A DNA stretch of 64,000 nt from Actinopolymorpha pittospori (GCF_014873875.1 NZ_JADBEM010000001.1:2790001-2854000), one strand, 5' to 3'; numbered from the stretch's first letter, positions 42,272 through 51,760 are shown. A program made the numbers and translations. Notes: generated from the letters alone by a model not told the origin.

Positions 42272-44779
42272 ATGGCGATCCGGTTGTGGGGCGTGATCGT
42301 GGCTGCGGCTCTCGTCGCGCCGCTTTCGGGAACGGTCGCGGAGGCGTCGTCTGCGGACGACGCGGCGACCGCGACGGTCACCGGAACGGTCTGGACGGAC
42401 CGGGACGGCGACGGTGTACGTGAGGCGGGTGAGCCCGCACTACGCGACGTCGTGGTGTCCGACGGCCTGCAGGTCGTCCGTACGGGGAAGGACGGCGGCT
42501 ACAGCCTGACGCTGGACGTCGACCGCCGGCTGACCGACATCGTGGCCGTGACGCTGCCGTCGGGCTATCGGGTGCCGCTCTCCGCGGTGCGAACCCCGGA
42601 GTTCTACCGTGACCTGGGCGAACTCGCCGCGGGTGCGCGGGCCAACGCCGACTTCGGCCTGATCCCGGATCCGCGGACGGCGAAGGGCGACCCGAACTTC
42701 GTCACCGTCTCCGACGTCCACGTCGCCGACTACGGCAACGGCATCGACGCCGAACGCGAGCGGGCCCGGGCGCAGTTCGAGCAGCTGAACGACCTGGCCG
42801 AGCGGCCCGACTTCGTGTTGGTGTCCGGCGACCTCACCAACAGCGCCGAGCCGAGCGAGTTCGAGAACTACCAGGCGGCCGCGTCCTCCTCGCGCTACCC
42901 GATCTGGACCTCGCCGGGCAACCACGAGATCGACTCGGGACCGAACTACGCCGCCCAGATCGAGAACTACCGCCACTACCAGGGGCCGGAGTGGTACTCC
43001 TTCGACTACCGCGACCTGCACGTGGTGATGCTCGAGAACTACCGTGGCCAGAACGAGGCGGACCAGCTGGAGTGGCTGCGCCGTGACCTCGCCGAGGTCC
43101 CGGCCGGGCGCCGACTCCTCGCGGTCGCGCACATCCCGTTCAGCGGCGGCCTGACCGAGGCGAACGAGACGCCGCTCATCGACCTGCTCCGCGACCACCA
43201 CGTCTCGCTGGTCCTGTCCGGACACGTCCACGGCAACGACACCGATCCCACGACCTTCCCCGGCGGCCAGCAGATCGTCACCTCCGCCGCCTGGGCGCCG
43301 CAGGAGGGCAGCCCGGAAGGGTTCCGCCGGATCCTCGGCCGCGGCAAGCACAGCCTGTCCACGCCGTTCACGGCGTTCGACCGCGAGCAGCAGCTCACCA
43401 TCGTGAACCCGGCCCCCGGGACCACGCTCCACGAGGGCGGGCCGGCGGTCCTGGTCAACGCCTACGACACGACGAACCCACCCACGCGCGTGGAGTACCG
43501 CGTCGACGGCGGGACGTGGCGACCGTTGCAGTCGGTGGGTCGCTGGTCCTGGACCGACAAGCAGGACCTGGAGCTGTCGGCGGGCCCGCACCGCATCGAC
43601 GCCCGCGCGGTCGGCCGCGCCGGGCAGCCGTGGACGACGAGCGGCGACTTCACCGTGACCGACGAGGCGGCCGCGCAGCCGAAGCCGGACGCCGACTGGC
43701 CGACCCTGCAGGGTGACAACGAGCGCACCGGGCACGCGGCCGGCACCGTCTCCGGGCCGCTGGACCTCGCCTGGGTCTACCGCAGTGGTGGCGCCATCCT
43801 GACCTCCTCGCCGGTGGTCGCGGGTGGCACCGCCTACGTCGGGATCCGGGACGAGGACGGCATCGCCGAGCACGGCGTGGCCGCGATCGACCCGAAGACG
43901 GGCAAGGAGTTGTGGCGGCGCGCGACCGACGCTCCCGTCGACGCGACCCCTGCCGTCGCCGACGGACTCGTCCACGTGAGCACCGTGCGGGGCACCGTTC
44001 TCGCCCTCGACGCGAAGACCGGAGCGGTGGTCTGGCAGGTGCGTACCGGCGTGGGTTCGGACGCCGTGCAGCGTGCCTGGTCCTTCGCCGGCCCCGCCGT
44101 CGCGGACGGCGTTGTCTACCAGAGTGTCGGCTACAGCCTGCTGGCCCTCGACGCCCGGACCGGGACCCAGCGCTGGAGCTTCTACCCCGACACCGACGGG
44201 TACGGCGGCACGGACCGGCCTGCCGCGCCGACCGTTGCGGGAGACCTGGTGCTGTTCACCGGTGACGGCCGCTACGTGACCGCCGTCGACCGGGCCACCG
44301 GCAAGGAACGCTGGCGGCACTACCCGACGATTCCCGCGCGGTACCGCTCGGCGCCCACCGTCGCCGACGGACGGGTCTTCCTGCACGGCGAGGGCAGCCT
44401 CGAGGTGCTCGACCTCGCCGCCGGAAACCTGCTGTGGAAGGACTCCCGGGGTGGGAACGAGGGGCGCGGAACACCCGCCGTGTCCGGCTCCATCGTGGTC
44501 TCGCCGATCGGTGGTTCCGGCATCGCCGCGTACGACGTGGCGACCGGACAACGGTTGTGGTCGACCACCGGCGGACCGGTCGAGGCCTCGCCGCTGATCA
44601 GCGGTGACACGGTCTACGTCGGGAGCAAGGACGGCCGCTTCTCCGCCGTCGACCTGCACACCGGAAAGGTGACCTGGAGCCGGAACATCGGCACCTGGGT
44701 CAACTCCTCCGCGGCACCTACCGGAAACCTCGTCCTCGTCGGCGCCTACGACGGCAACGTCTACGGCTTCACCGGCTGA
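42272..44779 (+). CDS. Exported metallophosphoesterase fused to a PQQ-type beta-propeller (paralogue)
   Basis: An 835-aa paralogue of the protein at 28391. Signal peptide (IVAAALVAPLSGTVAEASS), SdrD-B-like domain GTVWTDRDGDGVREAGEPA, calcineurin-type phosphoesterase with SDVHVA, GDLTNS, GNHEID, AHIPFS and SGHVHGN, linker, then a propeller opening DADWPTLQGDNERTGH. The metal site is complete. It starts at ATG 42272 after GAGAGGAAC; open sequence further upstream is not coding. Followed after 64 bp by a Tat-exported phosphatase-superfamily gene, likely in one transcript. Confidence 0.85.
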   Translation: MAIRLWGVIVAAALVAPLSGTVAEASSADDAATATVTGTVWTDRDGDGVREAGEPALRDVVVSDGLQVVRTGKDGGYSLTLDVDRRLTDIVAVTLPSGYRVPLSAVRTPEFYRDLGELAAGARANADFGLIPDPRTAKGDPNFVTVSDVHVADYGNGIDAERERARAQFEQLNDLAERPDFVLVSGDLTNSAEPSEFENYQAAASSSRYPIWTSPGNHEIDSGPNYAAQIENYRHYQGPEWYSFDYRDLHVVMLENYRGQNEADQLEWLRRDLAEVPAGRRLLAVAHIPFSGGLTEANETPLIDLLRDHHVSLVLSGHVHGNDTDPTTFPGGQQIVTSAAWAPQEGSPEGFRRILGRGKHSLSTPFTAFDREQQLTIVNPAPGTTLHEGGPAVLVNAYDTTNPPTRVEYRVDGGTWRPLQSVGRWSWTDKQDLELSAGPHRIDARAVGRAGQPWTTSGDFTVTDEAAAQPKPDADWPTLQGDNERTGHAAGTVSGPLDLAWVYRSGGAILTSSPVVAGGTAYVGIRDEDGIAEHGVAAIDPKTGKELWRRATDAPVDATPAVADGLVHVSTVRGTVLALDAKTGAVVWQVRTGVGSDAVQRAWSFAGPAVADGVVYQSVGYSLLALDARTGTQRWSFYPDTDGYGGTDRPAAPTVAGDLVLFTGDGRYVTAVDRATGKERWRHYPTIPARYRSAPTVADGRVFLHGEGSLEVLDLAAGNLLWKDSRGGNEGRGTPAVSGSIVVSPIGGSGIAAYDVATGQRLWSTTGGPVEASPLISGDTVYVGSKDGRFSAVDLHTGKVTWSRNIGTWVNSSAAPTGNLVLVGAYDGNVYGFTG

Positions 44780-44843
44780 GGACCGCATCGAAAGTCGCAC
44801 GAAGCACTACCAGGCCCGCAAGGGCCAAGCAGGAGGTCAGTTC

Positions 44844-46160
44844 ATGTCCATGCCAACCCGACGCGGATTCCTGACAGGCGCCGCGGTCGTCGCGGGAAGC
44901 CTGGTCCTTCCCTCGGCGGCGAACACCGTCGCGAACGCGGCTGTCAACACACCATTGACGGCGACGAAGACCACCGGCCGGGCCAAGCACGTGGTCCTGG
45001 TGGACTGGGACGGCTTCGACCCCGACTACCTGAGCCTCGTCGACACTCCGAACCTCGACGCCCTGGCGGCCGCGGGCAGCTTCACCGTCATGGACGGCAC
45101 GTTCCCCACCATCTCCAACCCGTCACGTGCGAGCATGTCCACCGGAGCGTGGCCGGAGGTGCACGGCAACGTGTCCGGCGTCTGGGATCCGGTGACCAAC
45201 AAGGTGCAGGGGCAGGACAGGTTCCTCTCCGCCGAGACCATCGCGCAGGTACTCGCGGGTTCGGGCCGCACCCTCGCGTCGGTGCAGTGGTACATGGTGC
45301 AGAACTTCGGCGCGACCTACGGCGACCCCGACCACCTCTACGTCCAGCCGGGCGGCACGATCGGGCAGCGCACCGACGTCGCGATCAACATCCTGAACAG
45401 GCGGGCCGTCAACTCCGGCGGACAGCAGGTCGCCGTACCGAAGATCCCCGACTTCCTGGCGGTGTACTCGAGCGATCTCGACGCCCTGGGACACGCCGAG
45501 GGTGACGACGCCCCCGGAATGGCGGCGTTGATGACCGAGCACGACCGCCAGCTCGGCCGGCTCATCCAGGCGACCAAGGACGTCGGCATCTTCGCCGACA
45601 CCGCGTTCATCGTCACTGGTGACCACGGCATGAGCACCTGGTCCACGCCCATCGGGGACAAGGTGCTCGACGCGGTCGCGGGGCTCGGCTACCGCGCGGA
45701 GTTCGTCACGACCTCCGCGTCGCCCGACACCGAGGTCGTCCTGGTCGTGAACGGCGTCCTCAACATCTACCTGCGTGGTCGGGCCGTCGGTGCCGAACGC
45801 CGGATCAAGGCGGCGATCGGCAGGATCCCCGAGGTCCTCAACGTCTTCGACCGCAAGGCACTGAACAGCCTGCACGCCAGCGACAAGCTCGGCAACCTCG
45901 TCGCCGAGGCCAAGGAGCCGTACGGCTTCTCGACCACGCCGCCCGCCGGGACGGGCATCGCCGGCGTGCACGGGACCACCCGCGAGATCACGATCCCGTT
46001 GTTCCTGGCGGGCGCCGGTGTCGGGCAGAAGGCTCCGCGTCACCCCGAGATCGTCGACATCGCCCCCACCATCGCCGCTCTGCTGGGTACGCGTGCCCCG
46101 GCCGACAGCCAGGGCCGCGTCCTCCGTGAGGCCCTGCGTACCCGCGTTGGGCCGGTCTAG
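44844..46160 (+). CDS. Alkaline phosphatase family protein (nucleotide pyrophosphatase/phosphodiesterase type), Tat-exported
   Basis: A 438-aa enzyme of the alkaline phosphatase superfamily. Tat signal TRRGFLTGAAVVAGSLVLP, then the bimetal site: DWDGFDPDY (Asp), FPTISNPSRAS (Thr nucleophile), DLDALGHAEG (Asp/His), GDHGMS (Asp-His) and a late His in AGVHGTTRE. It should hydrolyse phosphodiesters, pyrophosphates or phosphonates outside the cell. ATG at 44844 follows AGCAGGAGG. It pairs with the upstream phosphoesterase-propeller gene. Confidence 0.88.
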   Translation: MSMPTRRGFLTGAAVVAGSLVLPSAANTVANAAVNTPLTATKTTGRAKHVVLVDWDGFDPDYLSLVDTPNLDALAAAGSFTVMDGTFPTISNPSRASMSTGAWPEVHGNVSGVWDPVTNKVQGQDRFLSAETIAQVLAGSGRTLASVQWYMVQNFGATYGDPDHLYVQPGGTIGQRTDVAINILNRRAVNSGGQQVAVPKIPDFLAVYSSDLDALGHAEGDDAPGMAALMTEHDRQLGRLIQATKDVGIFADTAFIVTGDHGMSTWSTPIGDKVLDAVAGLGYRAEFVTTSASPDTEVVLVVNGVLNIYLRGRAVGAERRIKAAIGRIPEVLNVFDRKALNSLHASDKLGNLVAEAKEPYGFSTTPPAGTGIAGVHGTTREITIPLFLAGAGVGQKAPRHPEIVDIAPTIAALLGTRAPADSQGRVLREALRTRVGPV

Positions 46161-46170
46161 ATTTGGCGCC

Positions 46171-46707
46171 GTGATCACACTCGAAGTGCGCCGACACAGC
46201 CTGCGTAAGGACACGGGCGGATCGCAGCTCTCCCAGGCCGGTGTGGAGTTGGCCCGTGAGGTGGGTGAGTCCATCGGGCCGTTCGCCGTGGTGGCGACCT
46301 CGGTGTCCCCGCGCACCCGCGAGACGGCCGCGGCCATGGGGTTCGCCGTCGACCAGGAGTGCGTCACGCTCGCGACGGATCCCGGGGTGTACGCCGAGTC
46401 CGAGCAGTCGCCGTGGTGGCTCGACGAACACCCGTTCGCCGCGTTGGCGAAGGTACTCGAAACGGGCGGCGCCTATCACCGTTACGCGCACGCTCTGGCC
46501 GCGCTGTGGCGGGACCTCCTGACACCGCTCACCGACGGGCAGGCAGTGCTGGTCGTCGGGCATTCGGGTGAGCTCGAGGCGGGCCTGGTCGCCTGCCTCC
46601 CCAATGCCGACCATCGCACCTGGGGGAAGAGCCTCGCCTGCTGTGAGGGAGCGAGGCTGACGTTCGACACTCGCTTCCGCACGGTGGAGTTCCTTCGCCT
46701 GCCCTGA
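46171..46707 (+). CDS. Histidine phosphatase family protein
   Basis: A 178-aa phosphoglycerate-mutase-like protein. VRRHSLRK near residue 6 carries the phospho-accepting His (RH); SVSPRTRETA and VVGHSGELEA supply the second His and Arg. The usual RHG reads RHS, seen in some divergent members. GTG at 46171 lies 7 nt after TAGATT, which overlaps the previous gene's stop: leaderless initiation within a compact junction. Substrate unknown. Confidence 0.82.
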   Translation: MITLEVRRHSLRKDTGGSQLSQAGVELAREVGESIGPFAVVATSVSPRTRETAAAMGFAVDQECVTLATDPGVYAESEQSPWWLDEHPFAALAKVLETGGAYHRYAHALAALWRDLLTPLTDGQAVLVVGHSGELEAGLVACLPNADHRTWGKSLACCEGARLTFDTRFRTVEFLRLP

Positions 46708-46783
46708 CTGGAGTGCCGACCGGGATGGCGCTGACTGAGGTGATGCTGACCGAGGTGGCACGGCTCACACCCACTTAGGCCTG

Positions 46784-46805
46784 GACCTCAAGCGACGTTG
46801 AGGTC
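46784..46805. promoter_or_regulatory. SoxR-like inverted repeat
   Basis: GACCTCAA-GCGACG-TTGAGGTC is a perfect 8-bp inverted repeat with a 6-nt centre. CCTCAA-N6-TTGAGG equals the arms and spacing of the SoxR box of the MerR superfamily. It lies 39 bp upstream of the winged-helix gene at 46844. No soxR gene is in the window. Confidence 0.6.
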
Positions 46806-46843
46806 GTAGCGTCGGTCCCGTCGTACTCGAGACGGGAGAGGCC

Positions 46844-47311
46844 ATGGCCATGGTGACCTACACCGACGCCGAACTCGCGCACCATCCGGTTGGCTACTGG
46901 ACCGGTGCGGCGCACGAGGCGGTCATCAGCTACATCGACCAGGAGCACCGCCGGCTCGGCGTCACCCAACGGCACTGGATGACCCTCAACGCCCTGACCA
47001 GGAACGAAGCTGGGCTGACGAGGGAGGAGATCACCTACGTCCTGCGCCGCTACATGACGCCGCAGATCGGCGACGTGTCGACCTATCCGGCCGTCCTCGA
47101 CGACCTGGTCGAACGGGGCTGGGTCGCCGCGGGCACTGACGGAAGGCTGACCCTCACCGATGCCGGTCACGCGGGTCGTGCGCGGATCGCCGAGCGCACC
47201 GCCGCCATCCGCGCCCACCTGCACGACGGCGTGACCGACGAGGAGTACGTCGCGGCGTTGAAGGTGTTGCGCCGCATCACCGCCAACGCCGGTGGACCAC
47301 TCACTCTGTAG
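46844..47311 (+). CDS. MarR-like winged-helix protein
   Basis: A 155-aa small winged-helix protein: HHPVGYWTGAAHEAVISYI (helix 1), QRHWMTLNALTR, GLTREEITYVLRRYM (HTH), LDDLVERGWVAAGTDGRLTLTDAG (recognition and wing) and a C-terminal helix. ATG at 46844 follows GAGACGGGAGAGG. It lies behind the SoxR-like repeat, which may be its own operator or that of a redox sensor elsewhere. Confidence 0.8.
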   Translation: MAMVTYTDAELAHHPVGYWTGAAHEAVISYIDQEHRRLGVTQRHWMTLNALTRNEAGLTREEITYVLRRYMTPQIGDVSTYPAVLDDLVERGWVAAGTDGRLTLTDAGHAGRARIAERTAAIRAHLHDGVTDEEYVAALKVLRRITANAGGPLTL

Positions 47312-47391
47312 ACAAGGCGCCTTGCCGAGGTTGTCCACCGCCGCCTTGTTCGGCTGATCATGAGTGACGCCGGCTGGTGCATGATGGCGTG

Positions 47392-50382
47392 GTGATCACG
47401 GGCGGGGGGCTGGGGGAGTGGTGGAAGAGCGCTTCGTCCGTACGTGTCATCGCGATTCCCCGCACAGGTCAGCCTGGCGGCGGTCGGCTCGGAGACGTCG
47501 GGTCGACACCTGACGCTGGCCGTGGGCGTCGGCTCGGCCTGTTAGCCGCGACCTGGCACGGGTCCGTCACCGGGCGGCCGGGTGTGTACGAGGCCGGCGT
47601 TCCGCTCGTGCTGGGTTGGCGGCGTACCCGGATCGGTGGCGATCTCGAGCTGCTCGCCGCGGGTGCGGCCCTCGGACCGACCGCGAACGGTTCCGCGCCG
47701 GCGGACCTGGTCGGCGTGGCCATGCCCTCGGGTGGGCGCGGGCGCCCGCTCGGCCCCGGACGGCTCGCGGAGTCCTTCGCGAACGTGCCGACGTGGACCG
47801 CGCTGCGGGTGGAGTTCGACGCGCTGCTGCTCGACCGGTTCGTCGCCACCCATGACGAGGGTTACGCGCGCGGGCCGTCCTTCGACAGCGGCCTGCTCGC
47901 CGTGTGGGACGGGCCGTTCGCCCACGTGATCCTGGCCGAGCCGGTCAGCCCTCGCGCGATGTCCGGCCAGGTTGACGCGGTGGCCGACCAGGCGCGGCAG
48001 GCGCGGGCCCGGTCGTCGACGTCGCCGGAGCACGAGATCGGGTACGAACGCCTACGTGGTTGGCATCGCGAGCTCCGGGAGTCGGAGGCGCTCGGCCTGT
48101 GGCGGGTGCGGATACTCGTCGGGGGCGCGGGTCCGGAGGAGGCGCATCGCCTCGCGGGGCTGGCGGTGGCGTCGCTGGACCTCGCCGACGCGCCGTACGC
48201 CGTGCGCCCGACGGGAGCGCTCGGGTCCTTCGCGGAGCTGCTCGCGCCGGAGTGGGGCGGCCTGGCCGGGTCGGCGCTGGTCGCCGCGCTGACGGGTCCG
48301 CCGCGGATGGAGGTGCCAGGCGTACGGCTCGTGGCGCCGCCGGAGTTCGACGTCACACCGGAGACCACGGTGTCCTCGAACGGCCTTCCGCTGGGTGTCG
48401 TCCTCGACGCCGAATGCCGACCAGCTGGGACGTTCGTGGTGCCCGCCTCCAGCCTGAACCGGCACACCTTCGTCTGCGGAGCGACGGGCTCGGGGAAATC
48501 GCAGACGGTCCGCACCCTGCTGGAGGAGGCGAGCGCCGCCGGAATCCCATGGCTGGTGATCGAACCGGCGAAGGCGGAGTACCGGCGGATGGCGGGCCGC
48601 CTGCGTGACCTGCGTGACCTACGTGACCTACGTGACCTACATGGTCCCGCGGGCGACGTCGACGGCTCGGTGGTCGTCGTACGCCCGGGCGGTCCGGACA
48701 CGGCACCAGTGGGCATCGATCCGCTGCGGCCGATCGAGGGCTTTCCGCTGCAGACGCACCTCGACCTGGTCCGCGCGTTGTTCCTCGCGGCGTTCGACGC
48801 GGAGGAGCCGTTCCCACAGGTGCTGTCGGTCGCCCTGACCCGTGCATACGCCGAGCAGGGCTGGGACGTCGCACTCGGCGAGCCGACGCATCCCGGTGCC
48901 CGGCCGCGTTACCCGACGCTGGCCGACCTGGAACGCGTCGCCGAACGCGTGATCGAGGAGATCGGCTACGGCCGCGAGGTCGCCGACAATGTACGCGGCT
49001 TCGTCAAGGTTCGCTTGTCATCGCTGCGGCTCGGGACGACCGGGCGGTTCCTCGAAGGCGGGCAACCACTCGACCTGGGCAAGCTCCTGCGTCGCAATGT
49101 CGTACTCGAGATCGAGGACGTCGGTGACGACCGCGACAAGGCGTTCCTCATGGGTACGCTCCTCATCGCGCTGACGGAGCATCTGCGGGTGGCGGAGCGG
49201 CGCGGTGCTGTGGCGTCGGGCACGCTGCGGCATCTGACGGTGATCGAGGAGGCGCACCGGCTGTTGCGCCGGTACGACGACGGCGGACGCGTCGGTGCGT
49301 CCGGTCATGCGGTGGAGATGTTCGCGGGGCTGCTCGCGGAGGTCCGGGCGTACGGCGAAGGTCTGGTCATCGCCGAGCAGATCCCGGCCAAGCTGATCCC
49401 GGACGTCATCAAGAACACCGCGGTCAAGATCGTGCACCGGCTACCCGCGAAGGACGACCGGGACGCCGTGGGCGCGACGATGAACCTCAGCGACGCCCAG
49501 TCCGCCTACCTCGTCACCACGACTCCCGGCGTGGCAGGTGTCTTCGCCGACGGGATGGACAACCCGATCCTGGTCCAGATGCCCGACCGGGTCGCCTCCG
49601 AAGACGCGCGAGGTGACGTGACGCTCGCAGACCCTGCGGAGATAGCCGTCCCGGTGATCGGACGCTGCGCGATCTATCGCGAAGCGGACTGTCCTTCCCG
49701 CAGGACGCTCACCACTGGGCGGCGGGCTCTCGATGCCATGCCACACGTGCGACTGTGGATCGAGCTGACCGTGGTCGCGCATCTGTTCGGTCGCACAAGT
49801 CCAGTGCTGACCGAACGTGTAGCCGCCGAACTGTGCGAGCTCGACGACGCCGTACGTGACTCGGCCATTCTCGAGGGGGTCGACGAGGCGGTCGCCGTAC
49901 GCAGTGCGATCTTCGCCGGCAACCCTGGAACCGAGGCGCTGGCTCGGCACGTGGTGTCGGTACTTGGCCACACCCCGCCAGGCCGGGCGCCGTGTCCTGG
50001 GATCGAGGTGGCCTGGGCTGCTGCGCCCTATCGTTGGCGGCTGTTCGCGATCAGCCTGCGCCGCCTGCCTGAGGAGTTCCGCGACACGGCACTGCCCGTT
50101 GACGATGCATCGGTGTGGGAGGCGCTTCTCGGCCAGTCGGTCTCTGGTTCCTCAGGGTGGGATCTGCTCAGCCTGGTGAGCCGGCACCAGGAGATGAGCG
50201 GCTTCACCCGAGGCGAGGAGATTCGCCTCATCACGGGAGACGCACGTCCATCGGCCCTCGAACGGGTCGGGACCGGTTCCGAGCTGAGCAGCCTTCAGAC
50301 AATGCTCGACGCGATGTCCGCGCCCAAGTGGGCCTACTTGTTCCTGCTCGACGAGTTGCGAGAGGCGGGGTGGACAGCATGA
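47392..50382 (+). CDS. HerA/FtsK-like ATP-binding protein
   Basis: A ~996-aa RecA-fold ATPase. The N-terminal ~350 residues are not recognised; then GATGSGKSQT (Walker A), a putative hinge RDLRDLRDLRDL encoded by 9-bp repeats, FPQVLSVALTRAY, LTVIEEAHRLLRR (Walker B with Glu), GEGLVIAEQIPAKLIPDVIKNT (sensor), and a ~250-residue C-terminal region. This layout matches DUF87/HerA-type helicase or pump ATPases. GTG at 47392 is leaderless after CATGAT; 47377 and 47389 also fit. Its stop overlaps the next start (ATGA). With the two following genes it forms a probable operon; role unknown, possibly DNA processing or defence. Confidence 0.8.
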   Translation: MITGGGLGEWWKSASSVRVIAIPRTGQPGGGRLGDVGSTPDAGRGRRLGLLAATWHGSVTGRPGVYEAGVPLVLGWRRTRIGGDLELLAAGAALGPTANGSAPADLVGVAMPSGGRGRPLGPGRLAESFANVPTWTALRVEFDALLLDRFVATHDEGYARGPSFDSGLLAVWDGPFAHVILAEPVSPRAMSGQVDAVADQARQARARSSTSPEHEIGYERLRGWHRELRESEALGLWRVRILVGGAGPEEAHRLAGLAVASLDLADAPYAVRPTGALGSFAELLAPEWGGLAGSALVAALTGPPRMEVPGVRLVAPPEFDVTPETTVSSNGLPLGVVLDAECRPAGTFVVPASSLNRHTFVCGATGSGKSQTVRTLLEEASAAGIPWLVIEPAKAEYRRMAGRLRDLRDLRDLRDLHGPAGDVDGSVVVVRPGGPDTAPVGIDPLRPIEGFPLQTHLDLVRALFLAAFDAEEPFPQVLSVALTRAYAEQGWDVALGEPTHPGARPRYPTLADLERVAERVIEEIGYGREVADNVRGFVKVRLSSLRLGTTGRFLEGGQPLDLGKLLRRNVVLEIEDVGDDRDKAFLMGTLLIALTEHLRVAERRGAVASGTLRHLTVIEEAHRLLRRYDDGGRVGASGHAVEMFAGLLAEVRAYGEGLVIAEQIPAKLIPDVIKNTAVKIVHRLPAKDDRDAVGATMNLSDAQSAYLVTTTPGVAGVFADGMDNPILVQMPDRVASEDARGDVTLADPAEIAVPVIGRCAIYREADCPSRRTLTTGRRALDAMPHVRLWIELTVVAHLFGRTSPVLTERVAAELCELDDAVRDSAILEGVDEAVAVRSAIFAGNPGTEALARHVVSVLGHTPPGRAPCPGIEVAWAAAPYRWRLFAISLRRLPEEFRDTALPVDDASVWEALLGQSVSGSSGWDLLSLVSRHQEMSGFTRGEEIRLITGDARPSALERVGTGSELSSLQTMLDAMSAPKWAYLFLLDELREAGWTA
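48604..48639 (+). repeat. 9-bp in-frame tandem repeat in the ATPase gene
   Basis: CGTGACCTG followed by three CGTGACCTA units codes for repeated Arg-Asp-Leu between the Walker A region and the rest of the ATPase. Slippage here would change repeat number without a frameshift. Confidence 0.85.
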
Positions 50383-51062
50383 CGGGCTTCGACAGGCCAT
50401 CCTCTCGACCAGACTCGGGAGGGGAGGGCCATGAGAACGACGAGGTCGACGAACTCAGGAGAAGGCTGACGCAGGCCAAGGACAACGGGCCGCCGCGCTT
50501 GGATATGGATCGCGATGACGGGGATGATCCTCTCGTCGCGCGCCGACCTGACTACGCCACCCCCGTCGATGAGCGTCCAAGGGGCATTGGCGAACGGGTC
50601 GACGCCGCCCGGCACGACGAGATCCTGCCTTTGCGGGACGGCCGCAGTGGTCACCATCCTGGTGAACAAGTAGGACGCGACGAATTCGAGCGGCCTGATC
50701 CAGATGTGGTGAGGGATGCCGATGACATCTACCCAGATGGGCCCTCTGTCGAAGAGGGCAACGACAAGGGCTCTCGACTCGACCGTTTTCGAAGAAACGT
50801 GTACGAGGTTGCTGAGGACGGCCTCGATGAGATCGGACGGACAGCCAAAACAGTGCAGGAGTTCTTGTCCCGCGAACCGCCAACTGGTCATGCGGAGACT
50901 CGATCAGGACCCGTGATCAGCGAGGCGCCGCGCGAGGGCGCCGACGCAGGCGATGCGGTGACGGGGGCCATGGTCGCCGGCATGCTGATATTCGAGGCTG
51001 GTCGTGCTGGTGTGAAACACTTGCGACATGGCAGAAAGGAGCAGGATAGTGCCGATCAATGA
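50379..51062 (+). CDS. Charged protein of unknown function, coupled to the ATPase
   Basis: A 227-aa strongly charged protein (many Asp, Arg, Gly, Pro), probably disordered for its first ~130 residues, e.g. RLDMDRDDGDDPLVARRPD. Then a helical part (FRRNVYEVAEDGLDEIGRTAKTVQEFL) and a short hydrophobic AVTGAMVAGMLIFEAGRAG segment near residue 200 before a basic tail. No known domain. ATG overlaps the ATPase stop, and its own end overlaps the next gene by 14 nt, so all three are coupled. Could be an adaptor or substrate of the ATPase. Confidence 0.65.
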   Translation: MTGFDRPSSRPDSGGEGHENDEVDELRRRLTQAKDNGPPRLDMDRDDGDDPLVARRPDYATPVDERPRGIGERVDAARHDEILPLRDGRSGHHPGEQVGRDEFERPDPDVVRDADDIYPDGPSVEEGNDKGSRLDRFRRNVYEVAEDGLDEIGRTAKTVQEFLSREPPTGHAETRSGPVISEAPREGADAGDAVTGAMVAGMLIFEAGRAGVKHLRHGRKEQDSADQ

Positions 51063-51489
51063 TGAGCAGGTGGCGACGCTGCGCGCTCACCTGGCGGGTG
51101 ATTATGACGAGTACCAACGCCTGTGGGGGCGTCTCGACCGCACCGCCGCCCGAGCCACGTACGCGGCGCTGGTCGAGGGGGCGTTCTTCGAGGCGGTAGA
51201 CCATCGCTTCCGGGGCGAGGCCGCTCCGGAAGCGGCGCGTGCCTACGTCGATGAGGTGCGTAGCCGCCTTTCGGAGGCCGACGAGGCCATCGATCCGGTC
51301 GTCGCCGAGCGTCTCCTGCGAGCTGTTCTCGGTAACGGCTCGATAGCGGACATCGATGAGAAGCGCCGATTCGGCACGGAAGTCATCCTACTGAGCGCGC
51401 TGATCATTGACGAACAGTTCGATGATGCCGCGTTGAACGAGTTCATGGTCAAGGCTCGAGCCCTGGGTGATCGTTTACTCGCTGGCTAG
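51049..51489 (+). CDS. Small helical protein of unknown function
   Basis: A 146-aa all-helical protein: EQVATLRAHLAGDYDEYQRL, YAALVEGAFFEAVDHRF near residue 44, and IDEQFDDAALNEFMVKA near the end. No Cys. GTG at 51049 has AGGAG seven bases upstream; an ATG at 51028 would enlarge the overlap with the previous gene. It has a broken second copy at 52039-52482. Not recognised. Confidence 0.7.
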   Translation: MPINDEQVATLRAHLAGDYDEYQRLWGRLDRTAARATYAALVEGAFFEAVDHRFRGEAAPEAARAYVDEVRSRLSEADEAIDPVVAERLLRAVLGNGSIADIDEKRRFGTEVILLSALIIDEQFDDAALNEFMVKARALGDRLLAG

Positions 51490-51760
51490 TGAAGGCGTGT
51501 TGTGACGGCTAGAGAATCCTCCCGAACCGTGCTCGGTGTTGCTCCTGCGAAACCACTTGGCGGGTGAGAACCGATGGGCGGGCGCGTTCGGCTGCTGGAA
51601 CTCTTAGTCGGACCCCGTGCCACATTCTCTCTGGGTTCGCGTCTCCCGTAAACAGTTGGATCTCCTCGCGTCTGATCAAGCCGGCAGTCTGTCTATTCCC
51701 GCGTGCGGACTGGCTCCCCGCAGGACTACTTCATAGCTTAGGAACGGAGGGTGACTTCAG

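Noticed and set aside
42440..44800. Long antisense frame opposite the second phosphoesterase-propeller gene
   Set aside because: Same reason: no domain, low-complexity composition, shadow of the real gene.
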